Positions 31,524 through 40,168 are shown, counted from the first letter of the stretch. The stretch: 46,941 nt of DNA from Clostridiales bacterium Firm_14 (GCA_001604135.1 LVAT01000042.1:1-46941); one strand, 5' to 3'. The notes: generated from the letters alone by a model not told the origin. Numbers and translations: made by a program.

Positions 31524-32980
31524 AGCGAATACTCAATCAGGATATATCCGAAACCACAAAGCCGAAGCTGCGTGTATGTGCTTATTGTCGTGTTTCCTCA
31601 AAGTCTGAAGAGCAGCTTACCAGCTACGAAACACAGGTTGCGGTATACACAGAAAAGATTTCTTCAGAGCCCGGCTGGGAGTTTGTAGGGATCTACGCCG
31701 ACAGAGGAACCTCTGCGACAATGATGGCGAGACGTAAGGAGTTCCTCAGAATGCTTGAAGACTGTGAAAAAGGCCTTATAGATTGCGTGATCTGTAAATC
31801 ACTGTCCCGATTTGCGCGTAATACGCTTGATGCACTGAATTGTATCAAAAAGCTCAGAGATCTTGGAGTACGATTAATACTTGAAAAAGAAGGAATCGAT
31901 ACAGATATGATCTCTTCCGAAATACTGCTTTCTGTATTTGCAGCGTTCGCCCAGGAAGAAAGCCATTCACATTCGGAGAATGTAAGATGGGGAAAACGGA
32001 AACGGCTTCAGAACGGTGAACCGCTTTTGATAAGGTGCTACGGTTACCGAAAGAATGAAGCAAACGATAATATAGAAATCGTTCCAAGAGAGGCAGAGGC
32101 CGTCAGACTGATTTTTGATTTATACGAACACGGGACATCTGTACCCGAAATAACCAGGATTCTTTTTGAGAAAGGATATACGAGACCGGACGGAAAAGAT
32201 AAGGTTTGGGACCATTCAAGGATCCACTACATGATAGCCAATGAGAAATATGCCGGTGATATCATAGCTCAGAAATACTATGTAAAGGATTATATCACCC
32301 ATCGTTCACGCCGAAATAACGGAGCACTGCCAAGTGTATATATAAAAAATCACCATGAGCCCATTATATCAAGGAAACAGTTTGAACGGTGCAATGTGAT
32401 CCTTGAACTGAAGAAATCAACAACGCCGCTGCAGTATCCATATGCAGAGTTTATCCGCTGCCCTTATTGTGGACATGTTCTCCGCCACAGAAAACTGTTG
32501 ATCCAGAACTGTTATACTCATTTCTGCTGTGAGGGCGAAGGAGCATGCAGAGAATTCGTAATACAGTTTCAGGAAGTAGAAAAAGCAATTCTTAAAGCCT
32601 ATGAAACGCTTGATTTAGAAGAAGTGAAGCGTATCGTAAATAGCAAAAATGCTGATAGAGCAGAAAATGCAGAACTGCTCCTGCAGGTAAAAGAAAAACA
32701 TCCATCATTCAGTAAAATTGATTACTGGTGGCTGGATGATCTGATTGAAAGGATCGATTTTGGCTTGCACAGCCACACGGCTTCTGAACTGAAAAAAGGC
32801 GGTATTGATGACAGAACGATTAGCATTCACTGGAAATGCGGCAGTGTGACAACATTATCTTCCGGTGTGCTGCGGGACTCACAGGATCCAAGACACAAGG
32901 CTGAATTATGGGATGCCTATCTTCTGAGGTACCCTTCACAGTTTCCGAAGCTTGTTGAAGAAGTGCGGAATAATAAATAA
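31505..32980 (+). CDS. Large serine recombinase 2
   Basis: 491 residues from a GTG after AAGGAGG inside gene 1. Nucleophile S31 in CRVSS, SLSRFARN, and the Recombinase domain follow. The zinc ribbon is CPYCGH ... FCCEGEGACREF. After the ribbon it has an unusual C-terminal domain (KIDYWWLDDLIERIDFG ... ISIHWKCGSVTTLSSGV) also present in recombinase 3 in place of a plain coiled coil. Followed by its own terminator. Catalyses DNA strand exchange for integration or excision; its sites are not known. Confidence 0.87.
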   Translation: MGSTKIKRILNQDISETTKPKLRVCAYCRVSSKSEEQLTSYETQVAVYTEKISSEPGWEFVGIYADRGTSATMMARRKEFLRMLEDCEKGLIDCVICKSLSRFARNTLDALNCIKKLRDLGVRLILEKEGIDTDMISSEILLSVFAAFAQEESHSHSENVRWGKRKRLQNGEPLLIRCYGYRKNEANDNIEIVPREAEAVRLIFDLYEHGTSVPEITRILFEKGYTRPDGKDKVWDHSRIHYMIANEKYAGDIIAQKYYVKDYITHRSRRNNGALPSVYIKNHHEPIISRKQFERCNVILELKKSTTPLQYPYAEFIRCPYCGHVLRHRKLLIQNCYTHFCCEGEGACREFVIQFQEVEKAILKAYETLDLEEVKRIVNSKNADRAENAELLLQVKEKHPSFSKIDYWWLDDLIERIDFGLHSHTASELKKGGIDDRTISIHWKCGSVTTLSSGVLRDSQDPRHKAELWDAYLLRYPSQFPKLVEEVRNNK

Positions 32981-32986
32981 TACTAT

Positions 32987-33018
32987 GCGGCTTTCTGATT
33001 ACAGGAGGCCGCTTTTTT
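32987..33018 (+). terminator. Terminator after recombinase 2
   Basis: GCGGC ... GCCGC with TTCT/AGGA inner pairing and six T's at the end. It separates the first recombinase pair from the second pair. Confidence 0.75.
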
Positions 33019-33085
33019 CTGTATATTGACCAGTTATCCTGCTGAAACATCGGGATTATTCTCCGATTTATGATTGCGAAATGAC

Positions 33086-33114
33086 TTGATATATCGGCTG
33101 TTTTACGCAATAAT
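33086..33114 (+). promoter_or_regulatory. Promoter of the second recombinase pair
   Basis: TTGATA, 17 bp, AATAAT in GAAATGACTTGATATATC-GGCTGTTTTACGC, near-identical to the element at 30480. Followed by a CTGAG-GGATAATA-CTCAG dyad (33124-33140) that could be an operator or recombinase site. Confidence 0.55.
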
Positions 33115-33168
33115 AGGATAACGCTGAGGGATAATACTCAGTTGATCCCATTCAGAAAGGGGCAAATT

Positions 33169-34677
33169 ATGAATATTGAGAAGATCATTCTTGAGCCGCA
33201 GAATCCTGAAGAACCGGATACTGCGAAAGAGCTGAGAGTTGCAGCGTACTGCCGTGTGTCTACTGACAATGATGAGCAGAGAACCAGCTTCGAGAATCAG
33301 GTCAGATCCTATACTGATATGATAGAAAGCAGACCGGGCTGGAAGCTGGCAGGAATCTATGCAGATGAAGGCATGACAGGTACCAGTGTTTCAAAGCGAA
33401 AACAATTCCGGAAAATGATCAGGGATTGTGAAGCAGGAAAAATCGATCTGATCGTAACTAAAAGTATTTCCCGCTTTGCCAGAAATACCCTTGAATGCCT
33501 GACGTTTGTCAGACACCTCAATGAGATCGGAGTACATCTTATCTTTGAAAGCAATCATATCGATACCAGAACTGCATTCTCAGAAATGCTTCTGACCGTC
33601 CTTGCAGCATTTGCACAGGAGGAAAGTCGCTCTATTTCGCTGAATACGACATGGAGTATCAGAAAACGCTATGAGGAAGGAAGATCCCGTTGGAGCAAAC
33701 TTTACGGATACGAGAAGAATGAAAACGGAGAATACCAGATCGTGCCGGAACAGGCCATGGTTGTGAAGGAAATATTCACGCTGTACGAGCACGGTGAGTC
33801 CATCGACAAGATCATGAAGCATTTACAGAGCAATCATGTTCCAACACCGGAAAACTGCGAAACGTGGTCCATGTGTACAGTGCGGTTAATGCTTCAGAAT
33901 GAAAGATACTGTGGAGATATTCTCCTGCAAAAGACCATCTGCGAAAGCCATATTACACATAAGCAAATAAAGAATGATACCACTGAGGTGCCCAGTTACT
34001 ATATTGAAAATCATCATCAAGCCATAATCAGCAGGAAGCAATTCAATCGGTGTAAGCAGATCTTTGCATTAAGAAGAACACCTCATCCGGATATGCCCGG
34101 TAAGTATAACAATCAGTACCCGCTCGGCGACAAACTCGTGTGTCCGATCTGCGGTTCCAGACTGTTTAAGAGGAGTATCAAGATACAAAGACCCGGAAGC
34201 GGATGGAGCTGCGAGATCGGTGAGCATGCCTGTCGGCAGTTTATTATCCGTGCAAGCTTTGTGGATCAAGCGCTGCTCAATGCTTATCACACATTGGACG
34301 CCGGCATTGTAGAGAAGAAACTTGACAGCCCAAAATTCGGCTCTGAGGCAGAAATTATGCTGAGATACAAAAGAGAATATCCCAGAATGAAAAAGGTCGA
34401 TTATTGGTGGGTGGATGATCTTGTTGATCATATTGAGTTCGGAAAACACATCAGGACCACAAAGGAACTGATTGCTTTGGAAGTAAAAGGAACACCTGAT
34501 CCGGATGACAGATCCATGAAAGTCTTCTGGAAATGTGGTCTTGTGACAACGGTTCCTTCAGACGTATTTTATGATTCGGATCTTCCGGGCAGAATTGCAA
34601 AGCGCTATTATAATCAGCAGCAGAGGAAAGCTGAAAAGAAAAAGACAAGTAAAGGGAAAGGCAGGGATAAGAAATGA
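33169..34677 (+). CDS. Large serine recombinase 3
   Basis: 502 residues from the ATG after AAAGGGG; an upstream in-frame start at 33142 lacks a ribosome site. Nucleophile S31 in CRVST, KSISRFARN, zinc ribbon CPICGS ... CEIGEHACRQF, then the same C-terminal domain as recombinase 2 (KVDYWWVDDLVDHIEFG, VFWKCGLVTTVPSDV) and a Lys-rich end. Recombinases 2 and 3 are clear paralogues. It overlaps recombinase 4 by four bases (ATGA), so the two are co-translated. Confidence 0.88.
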   Translation: MNIEKIILEPQNPEEPDTAKELRVAAYCRVSTDNDEQRTSFENQVRSYTDMIESRPGWKLAGIYADEGMTGTSVSKRKQFRKMIRDCEAGKIDLIVTKSISRFARNTLECLTFVRHLNEIGVHLIFESNHIDTRTAFSEMLLTVLAAFAQEESRSISLNTTWSIRKRYEEGRSRWSKLYGYEKNENGEYQIVPEQAMVVKEIFTLYEHGESIDKIMKHLQSNHVPTPENCETWSMCTVRLMLQNERYCGDILLQKTICESHITHKQIKNDTTEVPSYYIENHHQAIISRKQFNRCKQIFALRRTPHPDMPGKYNNQYPLGDKLVCPICGSRLFKRSIKIQRPGSGWSCEIGEHACRQFIIRASFVDQALLNAYHTLDAGIVEKKLDSPKFGSEAEIMLRYKREYPRMKKVDYWWVDDLVDHIEFGKHIRTTKELIALEVKGTPDPDDRSMKVFWKCGLVTTVPSDVFYDSDLPGRIAKRYYNQQQRKAEKKKTSKGKGRDKK

Positions 34678-35864
34678 AGATTACAAGAATCCCCAGAATC
34701 AGAGATCAGCATAAGAAGCGTGTAGCGGCCTACTGCCGTGTGTCTACAACTCTGGACGAGCAGGAAGAAAGCTACGAGGCGCAGCTTTCCTATTACACAA
34801 GGCTCATACAGGCGCATGATGACTGGGACTTTGCCGGAGTATACAGCGACGAGAAAAGCGGTGTCAAGGCCTCGAACCGCCCGGGATTTCAGAGACTAAT
34901 CAAGGATGCGCTGAATGGCAAAGTGGACTATATCCTTGTAAAGAGCATATCCAGATTCTCACGAAATATCGTGGATTGCCAGAAATACGCCAATCTTCTG
35001 CACGGTAACGGCGTTGATATTCATTTTGATAAGGAGAATCTGGATACCGCTGAGCCTTCCTGTTCCATGATGTTTTCATTTCTCTCTGCAATCGCGCAGG
35101 ACGAGAGCCGCTCTATTTCGGAAAACGTCAGGTGGGGATATCGGGAACGCTTCAAGCGCGGAGAGTATAACCTTGGGAATAACCGTATTCTTGGGTATGA
35201 CTGTGTTGACGGCAAACTTGTACCGAATCAGGATGCGGATGCGGTCCGCATGATCTTTCAGATGTATATTGAAGGCAAGAGCATTGAGGAGATCCGGCGC
35301 TTGCTGACAGATTACGGGATCCGAACGAAAAAAGGTCAGCCGCTGGCACATAATAATATCATGTATATCCTTCAGAATGAGACATATATGGGAGATAAGC
35401 TGCTGCAGAAGCAGCCTCCAAAGAATTTCCTGACGAAGAAGCCGGATGAAAGAGCGCCGTATGAGAGCAATTATCTTGAAAATGATCATGCGGCCATTGT
35501 GGACAGGAACACATGGGATGCCGTACAGGAGATCATACGACAAAAGAAAGCGGTGACGGCAGCAGTCGGAAGAATTGGCGGCAGACCGCACTTCCTGTAC
35601 GGAAAGCTATTTTGCGGCGAGTGCGGTGAACCGATGACAAGACGTACACTGAACGGCCCGAAAGGTATCAAGCATAAGGTATGGACTTGCAGAGGACGCC
35701 ATGAGGGACGGAAAGGAAATGGCTGCAAGCTGAGGACGATCAAGGAGGATCTGCTGCTTCAGACTATAGAAGAGAGCATCGGGTGTGAGGTAAATGCCGA
35801 AAACGCTGCGCAGATCCAGCGTGTGGTGATCACCGAGGACGATATTGCGGTCGAAACATCATAA
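34674..35864 (+). CDS. Large serine recombinase 4
   Basis: 396 residues. Nucleophile S24 in CRVST, KSISRFSRN, Recombinase domain to about 290, zinc ribbon FCGECGEPMTRR ... WTCRGRHEGRKGNGC. The C-terminus is short and resembles ordinary small clostridial recombinases, unlike genes 2 and 3. Coupled to recombinase 3. Four recombinases in one direction with two promoters suggest a multi-enzyme integration system, although successive insertions are an alternative. Confidence 0.88.
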   Translation: MKITRIPRIRDQHKKRVAAYCRVSTTLDEQEESYEAQLSYYTRLIQAHDDWDFAGVYSDEKSGVKASNRPGFQRLIKDALNGKVDYILVKSISRFSRNIVDCQKYANLLHGNGVDIHFDKENLDTAEPSCSMMFSFLSAIAQDESRSISENVRWGYRERFKRGEYNLGNNRILGYDCVDGKLVPNQDADAVRMIFQMYIEGKSIEEIRRLLTDYGIRTKKGQPLAHNNIMYILQNETYMGDKLLQKQPPKNFLTKKPDERAPYESNYLENDHAAIVDRNTWDAVQEIIRQKKAVTAAVGRIGGRPHFLYGKLFCGECGEPMTRRTLNGPKGIKHKVWTCRGRHEGRKGNGCKLRTIKEDLLLQTIEESIGCEVNAENAAQIQRVVITEDDIAVETS

Positions 35865-35890
35865 ATCAAGCGAAAAACAGCTTTTGCCCC

Positions 35891-35919
35891 TTGTAAATGA
35901 GAGACGTTTGTGGTATAAT
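35891..35919 (+). promoter_or_regulatory. Promoter-like sequence after recombinase 4
   Basis: TTGTAA, 17 bp, TATAAT with TGg before the -10. It faces the small winged-helix frame, but no Shine-Dalgarno site follows, so the transcript may be untranslated or the start is lost. Confidence 0.5.
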
Positions 35920-35934
35920 ACTTTTAATGCCAGT

Positions 35935-36264
35935 TTGCTCTGTGTGGAGCCGAATATTGAGGAGTTCTTCGGCAATACTGAAACAAATGAGCCTGATAAG
36001 ACAATTATCATTTTACCTTTAGTGGATAAAGGCACAGTTTCGCCCGTTTTGCAAAAAGGTTCGAAAGCTGAAGAAATACAAAAAAGAGTTGCTTTAGTTT
36101 ATCAAGCAATATGTGCTAATCCTAAAGTGAAGAATACAGAACTTGAATCAATTGTCGGTGCATCGAAAAGACAGATTGAAAATGCAATAAAAATCCTTAA
36201 GCAAGAAGGGAAAATTCATAGAGATAAAGAAAACCGTAAAGGTAAATGGATCATAACTGAATAA
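35935..36264 (+). pseudogene. Winged-helix fragment, probable C-terminus of a lost regulator
   Basis: The open frame extends back to 35845 inside recombinase 4, but no start has a ribosome site. The useful part is the C-terminal 60 residues, IQKRVALVYQAICANPKVKN followed by TELESIVGASKRQIENAIKIL and GKIHRDKENRKGKWII, a winged helix-turn-helix as found at the end of AlbA_2/COG2865-type regulators. It is likely to be the 3' remnant of a gene cut by insertion, which would place an element boundary close to 35.87-35.93 kb. This is inference. Confidence 0.45.
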
Positions 36265-36272
36265 CCACCTCC

Positions 36273-36324
36273 GCCCACTGAGCAACTACTGAATGAATCT
36301 GGTAGCCGCTTAGTGGGCTCTTTT
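36273..36324 (+). terminator. Terminator upstream of the invertible-promoter candidate
   Basis: GCCCACT (36273-36279) pairs with AGTGGGC (36312-36318), followed by TCTTTTATTT. It insulates the inverted-repeat segment from transcription coming from the left and would stop transcripts if the promoter pointed left. Confidence 0.7.
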
Positions 36325-36328
36325 ATTT

Positions 36329-36347
36329 GTGTTACCACTAGCAACAC
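36329..36347 (+). repeat. Left 19-bp inverted repeat (IRL)
   Basis: GTGTTACCACTAGCAACAC. Its reverse complement matches 36461-36479 at 18 of 19 positions. Each repeat is also an imperfect dyad in itself, as expected for a site bound by a recombinase dimer. Confidence 0.8.
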
Positions 36348-36406
36348 GGGCGTCACAATATATAAACTGAATTGTTTTTATGAGTTCATATTTGGCAACG
36401 TATACA

Positions 36407-36435
36407 TTGACTTTTTACATAACATCTGCTATAAT
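36407..36435 (+). promoter_or_regulatory. Promoter inside the inverted repeats
   Basis: TTGACT, 17 bp, TATAAT with an extended TGc. Transcription would start near 36442 and read through the right repeat into the dehydrogenase gene. Confidence 0.8.
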
Positions 36436-36460
36436 AATATCATCATATTAGAAATCACAA

Positions 36461-36479
36461 GTGTTGCTAGCGGTAACAC
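36461..36479 (+). repeat. Right 19-bp inverted repeat (IRR)
   Basis: GTGTTGCTAGCGGTAACAC, inverse of IRL with one mismatch. Lies in the 5' leader, eight bases before AGGAGGT of the dehydrogenase gene. Confidence 0.8.
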
Positions 36480-36497
36480 TTTGCATAGGAGGTACTT

Positions 36498-37991
36498 ATG
36501 AAGCACTTATCTTCGAAGCTGCTTGCTGAGACTGTTGTAACCAGAAGAAAGGCAATCAAGATGTCGCAGCTTGCCCTGTCAAAAAAGACAGGCATCAACC
36601 GTTCGATCATCTCCAGACTGGAAAGTGAAGACTATACACCGTCTGTGGATCAGCTCCTTGCACTCAGCACAGTCCTTGGTTTTGACAATGCTGATGTTCT
36701 GGAAGATGACGCAGTAGAGGCAGCGCCGATTGAACGCAAGAAGATCGCTGTAGCAGGTACCGGTTATGTCGGACTGTCCCTCGCGGTTCTGCTTTCACAG
36801 CACAACGATGTTACCGCTGTGGATATCGTACCGGAAAAGGTGGAGAAGCTGAATAACTGGCAGTCTCCGATTCAGGATGACTTCATTGAGCAGTATCTTG
36901 CTGAGCATGAAGAGCGTCAGCTTTCCCTCAAGGCTACAACAGACGGCGAATCTGCATACAAGGACGCAGATTTCATTATCGTGGCTGCACCTACAAACTA
37001 TGATCCGAAGACAAACTTCTTCGATTGCTCCGCTGTAGAAGCAGTTCTTTCCCTCATAAAGGATGTAACGGGAAAAAAGAAGAAAAAGCCTACTATCGTT
37101 ATCAAGTCGACGATTCCTGTTGGCTATACCGCGCAGGTGCGTGAGAAAATGGGCATGGATAATATCATATTCAGCCCTGAGTTCCTCAGAGAATCCAAGG
37201 CACTCTACGATAACCTTTACCCCTCTCGTATCATTGTTGGCTCTGATGACGCTAACATGAAGGCTGCCGAGGAATTTGCCACACTTTTACAGCAGGGCGC
37301 TATTAAGCCAAGCATTGATATTCTCTTTATGGCTACAACTGAGGCAGAGGCTGTTAAGCTGTTTGCTAATACATATCTTGCATTGCGTGTTTCCTATTTC
37401 AATGAACTGGATACATACGCAGAGGTCAAGGGACTGAAAACTGCAAATATCATTCGTGGAATCTGTCTTGATCCCCGTGTTGGCGACTACTACAACAACC
37501 CGTCCTTCGGTTACGGCGGCTACTGCCTGCCAAAGGATACCAAGCAGCTTCTTGCAAACTATCAGAATGTTCCTCAGAACATGATGTCGGCTATTGTTGA
37601 GTCCAACAGAACCAGAAAGGACTTCATTGCTGACCGAATCATGGAGATTGCCGGCACTTACGGCAACAGTGCTGACTACTCCGCGGAGCAGGAAAGCAAG
37701 CAGAAGGAAGTCGTTGTGGGCGTGTACAGACTTACAATGAAATCGAACTCAGACAACTTCCGTCAGAGCTCCATTCAGGGTGTCATGAAGCGAATCAAGG
37801 CAAAGGGCGCTACGGTTATTATCTATGAGCCGACACTTGAAAACGGCAGCACATTCTTTGGTTCTCTCGTTGTGAATGATCTGAAGAAGTTCAAGAAGAA
37901 GTGCGGCTGCATCGTTGCTAACCGCTACGATTCTGTTCTCGATGATGTTGAAGAAAAGGTATATACAAGAGATCTGTTCAGAAGGGATTAA
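36498..37991 (+). CDS. UDP-glucose 6-dehydrogenase-type enzyme with N-terminal XRE HTH
   Basis: 497 residues. Residues 5-62 are an XRE helix-turn-helix ([22 protein letters not shown]). From 80 on is a complete nucleotide-sugar dehydrogenase: Rossmann GTGYVG (87-92), the STIPVGYT and FSPEFLRES motifs, and the catalytic Cys in [12 protein letters not shown] (C343). It oxidises UDP-glucose (or a related UDP-sugar) to the uronate using two NAD+, for capsule or exopolysaccharide. The HTH fusion is unusual and could let the enzyme bind its own promoter region. Start after AGGAGG. Behind the invertible-promoter candidate and 3 bp from the epimerase gene. Confidence 0.9.
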   Translation: MKHLSSKLLAETVVTRRKAIKMSQLALSKKTGINRSIISRLESEDYTPSVDQLLALSTVLGFDNADVLEDDAVEAAPIERKKIAVAGTGYVGLSLAVLLSQHNDVTAVDIVPEKVEKLNNWQSPIQDDFIEQYLAEHEERQLSLKATTDGESAYKDADFIIVAAPTNYDPKTNFFDCSAVEAVLSLIKDVTGKKKKKPTIVIKSTIPVGYTAQVREKMGMDNIIFSPEFLRESKALYDNLYPSRIIVGSDDANMKAAEEFATLLQQGAIKPSIDILFMATTEAEAVKLFANTYLALRVSYFNELDTYAEVKGLKTANIIRGICLDPRVGDYYNNPSFGYGGYCLPKDTKQLLANYQNVPQNMMSAIVESNRTRKDFIADRIMEIAGTYGNSADYSAEQESKQKEVVVGVYRLTMKSNSDNFRQSSIQGVMKRIKAKGATVIIYEPTLENGSTFFGSLVVNDLKKFKKKCGCIVANRYDSVLDDVEEKVYTRDLFRRD

Positions 37992-37994
37992 GAT

Positions 37995-39062
37995 ATGAGC
38001 AAAGAAAGAATTGACTTGAACGGCAAGACCATACTTGTGACCGGTTCTCCCGGATTTATCGGTGCAAATCTTGTGTTGAGACTGCTAAAAGAAATGTCCT
38101 CCGGTACAGTTGTGAGCCTTGACAATATGAACGACTACTATGATCCTGCGCTGAAAGAATATCGTCTGTCTCTTATCAAAGAAGCTGCGATCACTTCGCC
38201 AGTCAGACACATATTTGTGAAAGGTTCAATTGGCGATAAGGCACTGATTGACAAGCTGTTTGCTGAGTATCACTTTGATGTAGTGGTCAACTTAGCAGCA
38301 CAAGCAGGTGTTCGCTATTCCATCGACCACCCGGATGTATATATTGAGTCAAACATCATTGGCTTCTATAACATTCTTGAAGCCTGCCGTCATAATCCTG
38401 TAGAGCATCTTGTGTATGCGTCAAGCTCTTCTGTCTATGGCGGAAACAAGAAGGTTCCGTTCAGTACTGAGGACAAGGTGGATAATCCGGTAAGTCTTTA
38501 CGCTGCAACTAAGAAGAGCAACGAGCTTCTTGCTCACAGCTATTCCAAACTCTACAACATTCCTTCAACCGGCTTACGTTTCTTTACAGTTTATGGTCCT
38601 GCAGGCAGACCGGATATGTTCTACTTCAGTGCAACAAACACATTAGCCAAAGACGGAACGATTAAGATCTTCAACTACGGCAACTGCAAGCGTGATTTCA
38701 CCTATGTCGATGATATCGTCGAGGGCGTATACAGAGTCATGCAGGGAGCGCCGGAGAAGCAGAACGGCGATGACGGACTGCCGCTTCCGCCTTATGCAGT
38801 GTATAACATCGGCGGCGGAACTCCTGAAAATTTGCTTGACTATATCAGCACATTACAGGAAGAGCTTGTGAACGCAGGTGTTCTTCCGGCTGATTATGAC
38901 TTTGAGGGACACAGAGAACTCGTCGGAATGCAGCCCGGTGACGTGCCTGTGACCTATGCGGACAGCAAGGCTCTGGAGGATGACTACGGTTTCAGACCAA
39001 CGATCAGCATCCGTGAAGGACTTCGAAAATTCGCTCAGTGGTACGCTGAATATTATAAATAA
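37995..39062 (+). CDS. NAD-dependent epimerase, UDP-glucuronate 4-epimerase-like
   Basis: 355 residues, extended short-chain dehydrogenase. TGSPGFIG (16-23) binds NAD; LAAQAGVRYSIDHPDVYIESN and YAATKK with Y169 and K173 form the active site. FFTVYGPAGRPDMFYF is typical of UDP-glucuronate epimerases. Together with the dehydrogenase it would convert UDP-glucose to UDP-glucuronate and then UDP-galacturonate. Co-transcribed with the dehydrogenase. No ribosome site is obvious in the 3-bp gap; coupling is likely. Confidence 0.88.
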   Translation: MSKERIDLNGKTILVTGSPGFIGANLVLRLLKEMSSGTVVSLDNMNDYYDPALKEYRLSLIKEAAITSPVRHIFVKGSIGDKALIDKLFAEYHFDVVVNLAAQAGVRYSIDHPDVYIESNIIGFYNILEACRHNPVEHLVYASSSSVYGGNKKVPFSTEDKVDNPVSLYAATKKSNELLAHSYSKLYNIPSTGLRFFTVYGPAGRPDMFYFSATNTLAKDGTIKIFNYGNCKRDFTYVDDIVEGVYRVMQGAPEKQNGDDGLPLPPYAVYNIGGGTPENLLDYISTLQEELVNAGVLPADYDFEGHRELVGMQPGDVPVTYADSKALEDDYGFRPTISIREGLRKFAQWYAEYYK

Positions 39063-39067
39063 ACATA

Positions 39068-39139
39068 ATGCCCACTTACTACGGCTTCAAATGGCATAGA
39101 TAATTTGCCGGTTGAACGCATAGTTTGTGGGCATCGTTT
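39068..39139 (+). terminator. Terminator of the sugar-nucleotide operon
   Basis: ATGCCCAC (39068-39075) pairs with GTGGGCAT (39127-39134), then CGTTTTT. The loop is long (51 bases) but has further pairing potential. Confidence 0.65.
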
Positions 39140-39237
39140 TTGTAATGCTATTACAAACTTTTCTGTTACCTCTTGCAATGTAAATTTTTTTGTAGTAAGC
39201 TGATAAGCAAAAGAAACCCACGTAGGAGGTACATAAA

Positions 39238-39648
39238 ATGAAACATCCATTTTACTCTGTGAGCATTGATGACATTCCTTTCGGAGATCGTATTATCGCA
39301 ATTCTGCTCCGCACATATCTTGTTAGATGTAAGGATGCCGAGCAAAAACTGGCTGCTGTGCTCAGCGAAGGTATTGTGCTGAAGCTTCCAGATCCTGCCC
39401 AAGATCAGGATGCGATTCCGCTGAAGACAGTGCTTGAAGGTGAACACCTTGCAAAACTGATCGATGAAGCGGTTGCGTTTGTGAAAGCAGATCAAACCGA
39501 TCATTCAGATTCCGATATGGGCGATATCTTTTCATCTGCCAAGGAAATGCTGGATAATATCTCCGGCAAATCGGTTGTGATGAATATGAGCGTTGAACTG
39601 GCTGAATACATCACCAAACTGTACTATGCGCTGAAAGCCGGCGAATAA
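39238..39648 (+). CDS. Unrecognised 136-residue protein
   Basis: Soluble, acidic, helical; starts MKHPFYSVSIDDIPFGDRI after AGGAGGT. No signal peptide or motif that I recognise; hydrophobic positions alternate as in a helical bundle (AEQKLAAVLSEGIVLKL, AKEMLDNISGKSVVMNM). It is bounded by terminators on both sides and lies just left of the repressor/ATPase/recombinase module, so may be the edge gene of that element or a host gene of the polysaccharide locus. Confidence 0.55.
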   Translation: MKHPFYSVSIDDIPFGDRIIAILLRTYLVRCKDAEQKLAAVLSEGIVLKLPDPAQDQDAIPLKTVLEGEHLAKLIDEAVAFVKADQTDHSDSDMGDIFSSAKEMLDNISGKSVVMNMSVELAEYITKLYYALKAGE

Positions 39649-39660
39649 AGAATATATGAG

Positions 39661-39737
39661 AAATACTGCCCGTGTAGAGAGCAGAAGCACCCAAGACTTG
39701 ATCCGGATGCTCTGCTGCCTATGCGGGCAGTATTTTT
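39661..39737. terminator. Bidirectional terminator between convergent genes
   Basis: AAATACTGCCCG (39661-39672) pairs perfectly with CGGGCAGTATTT (39724-39735); a second stem (AGCAGA / TCTGCT) can form inside. T-rich on the plus strand (TATTTTTG) and T-rich enough on the minus strand (AGTATTTCTCATAT) to serve the XRE gene as well. Confidence 0.75.
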
Positions 39738-39740
39738 GTT

Positions 39741-40082
39741 TTAGATTCCGTGCTCCTGAAGGAGCTGTTTCATGTGCCTGAGCATATCCATGAGGATAGC
39801 TTTTTCCGCAGGAGTGCAGTCTGTCAAGAGGTCGAGTGCCTCTGCCTTGGATGTCTTTGTCAAGCCGGTCAGGTAATCCGCTAAAAGATCATCGGGTGTC
39901 ACTTCAAGGGCGTTGGCGATCGAGATCAGCAAAATGACACTAGTACCTTTTATCCCTGATTCAATGTTACGAATGTGCCTCTCAGTTGCGTTGATTCTAT
40001 CCGCCAGTTCTTCCTGTGTAATCCCCATGAGCTCTCTGTGGTGCTTGATTCTTGCACCGATTTTGAAATAGTCAATGTTCAT
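39741..40082 (-). CDS. XRE-family repressor
   Basis: 113 residues. A classic Cro/C1-type helix-turn-helix, IGARIKHHRELMGITQEELADRINATERHIRNIESG, is followed by a helical dimerisation tail (TPAEKAILMDMLRHMKQLL). It is divergent from the ATPase/recombinase operon and separated from it by twin palindromes, which are its likely operators. Typical repressor of an integrative element's early operon. Distinct from the HTH fused to the dehydrogenase. Confidence 0.85.
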   Translation of the reverse strand: MNIDYFKIGARIKHHRELMGITQEELADRINATERHIRNIESGIKGTSVILLISIANALEVTPDDLLADYLTGLTKTSKAEALDLLTDCTPAEKAILMDMLRHMKQLLQEHGI

Positions 40083-40123
40083 GTATAATCAGCCTTCCTA
40101 TGTGGCCCGCATTGGCAGTAATC

Positions 40124-40152
40124 ATATTACCATCAATTCGGATACATAGCAA
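40124..40152 (-). promoter_or_regulatory. Promoter of the XRE gene
   Basis: On the minus strand TTGCTA, 17 bp, TAATAT, the same sequence type as the five left-strip promoters and the recombinase promoters (CTTGCTATGTAT). Confidence 0.65.
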
Positions 40153-40168
40153 GCTGATTTTCAATTTT

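Larger units (their letters stand above)
36329..36479. other. Candidate invertible promoter segment
   Basis: Two 19-bp inverted repeats enclose 113 bp that hold a single strong promoter pointing at the sugar dehydrogenase gene. Size, repeat length and content are those of phase-variable promoters of gut bacteria, for example the Bacteroides capsule promoters flipped by the serine invertase Mpi and the C. difficile switches. Five serine recombinases are encoded nearby. Assembled in the ON orientation. Inversion itself cannot be seen in one sequence. Confidence 0.6.

Noticed and set aside
36329-36479. Inverted repeats read as an mRNA hairpin or plain terminator
   Set aside because: The promoter lies between them, so the left arm is not in the transcript; no T-run follows the right arm.
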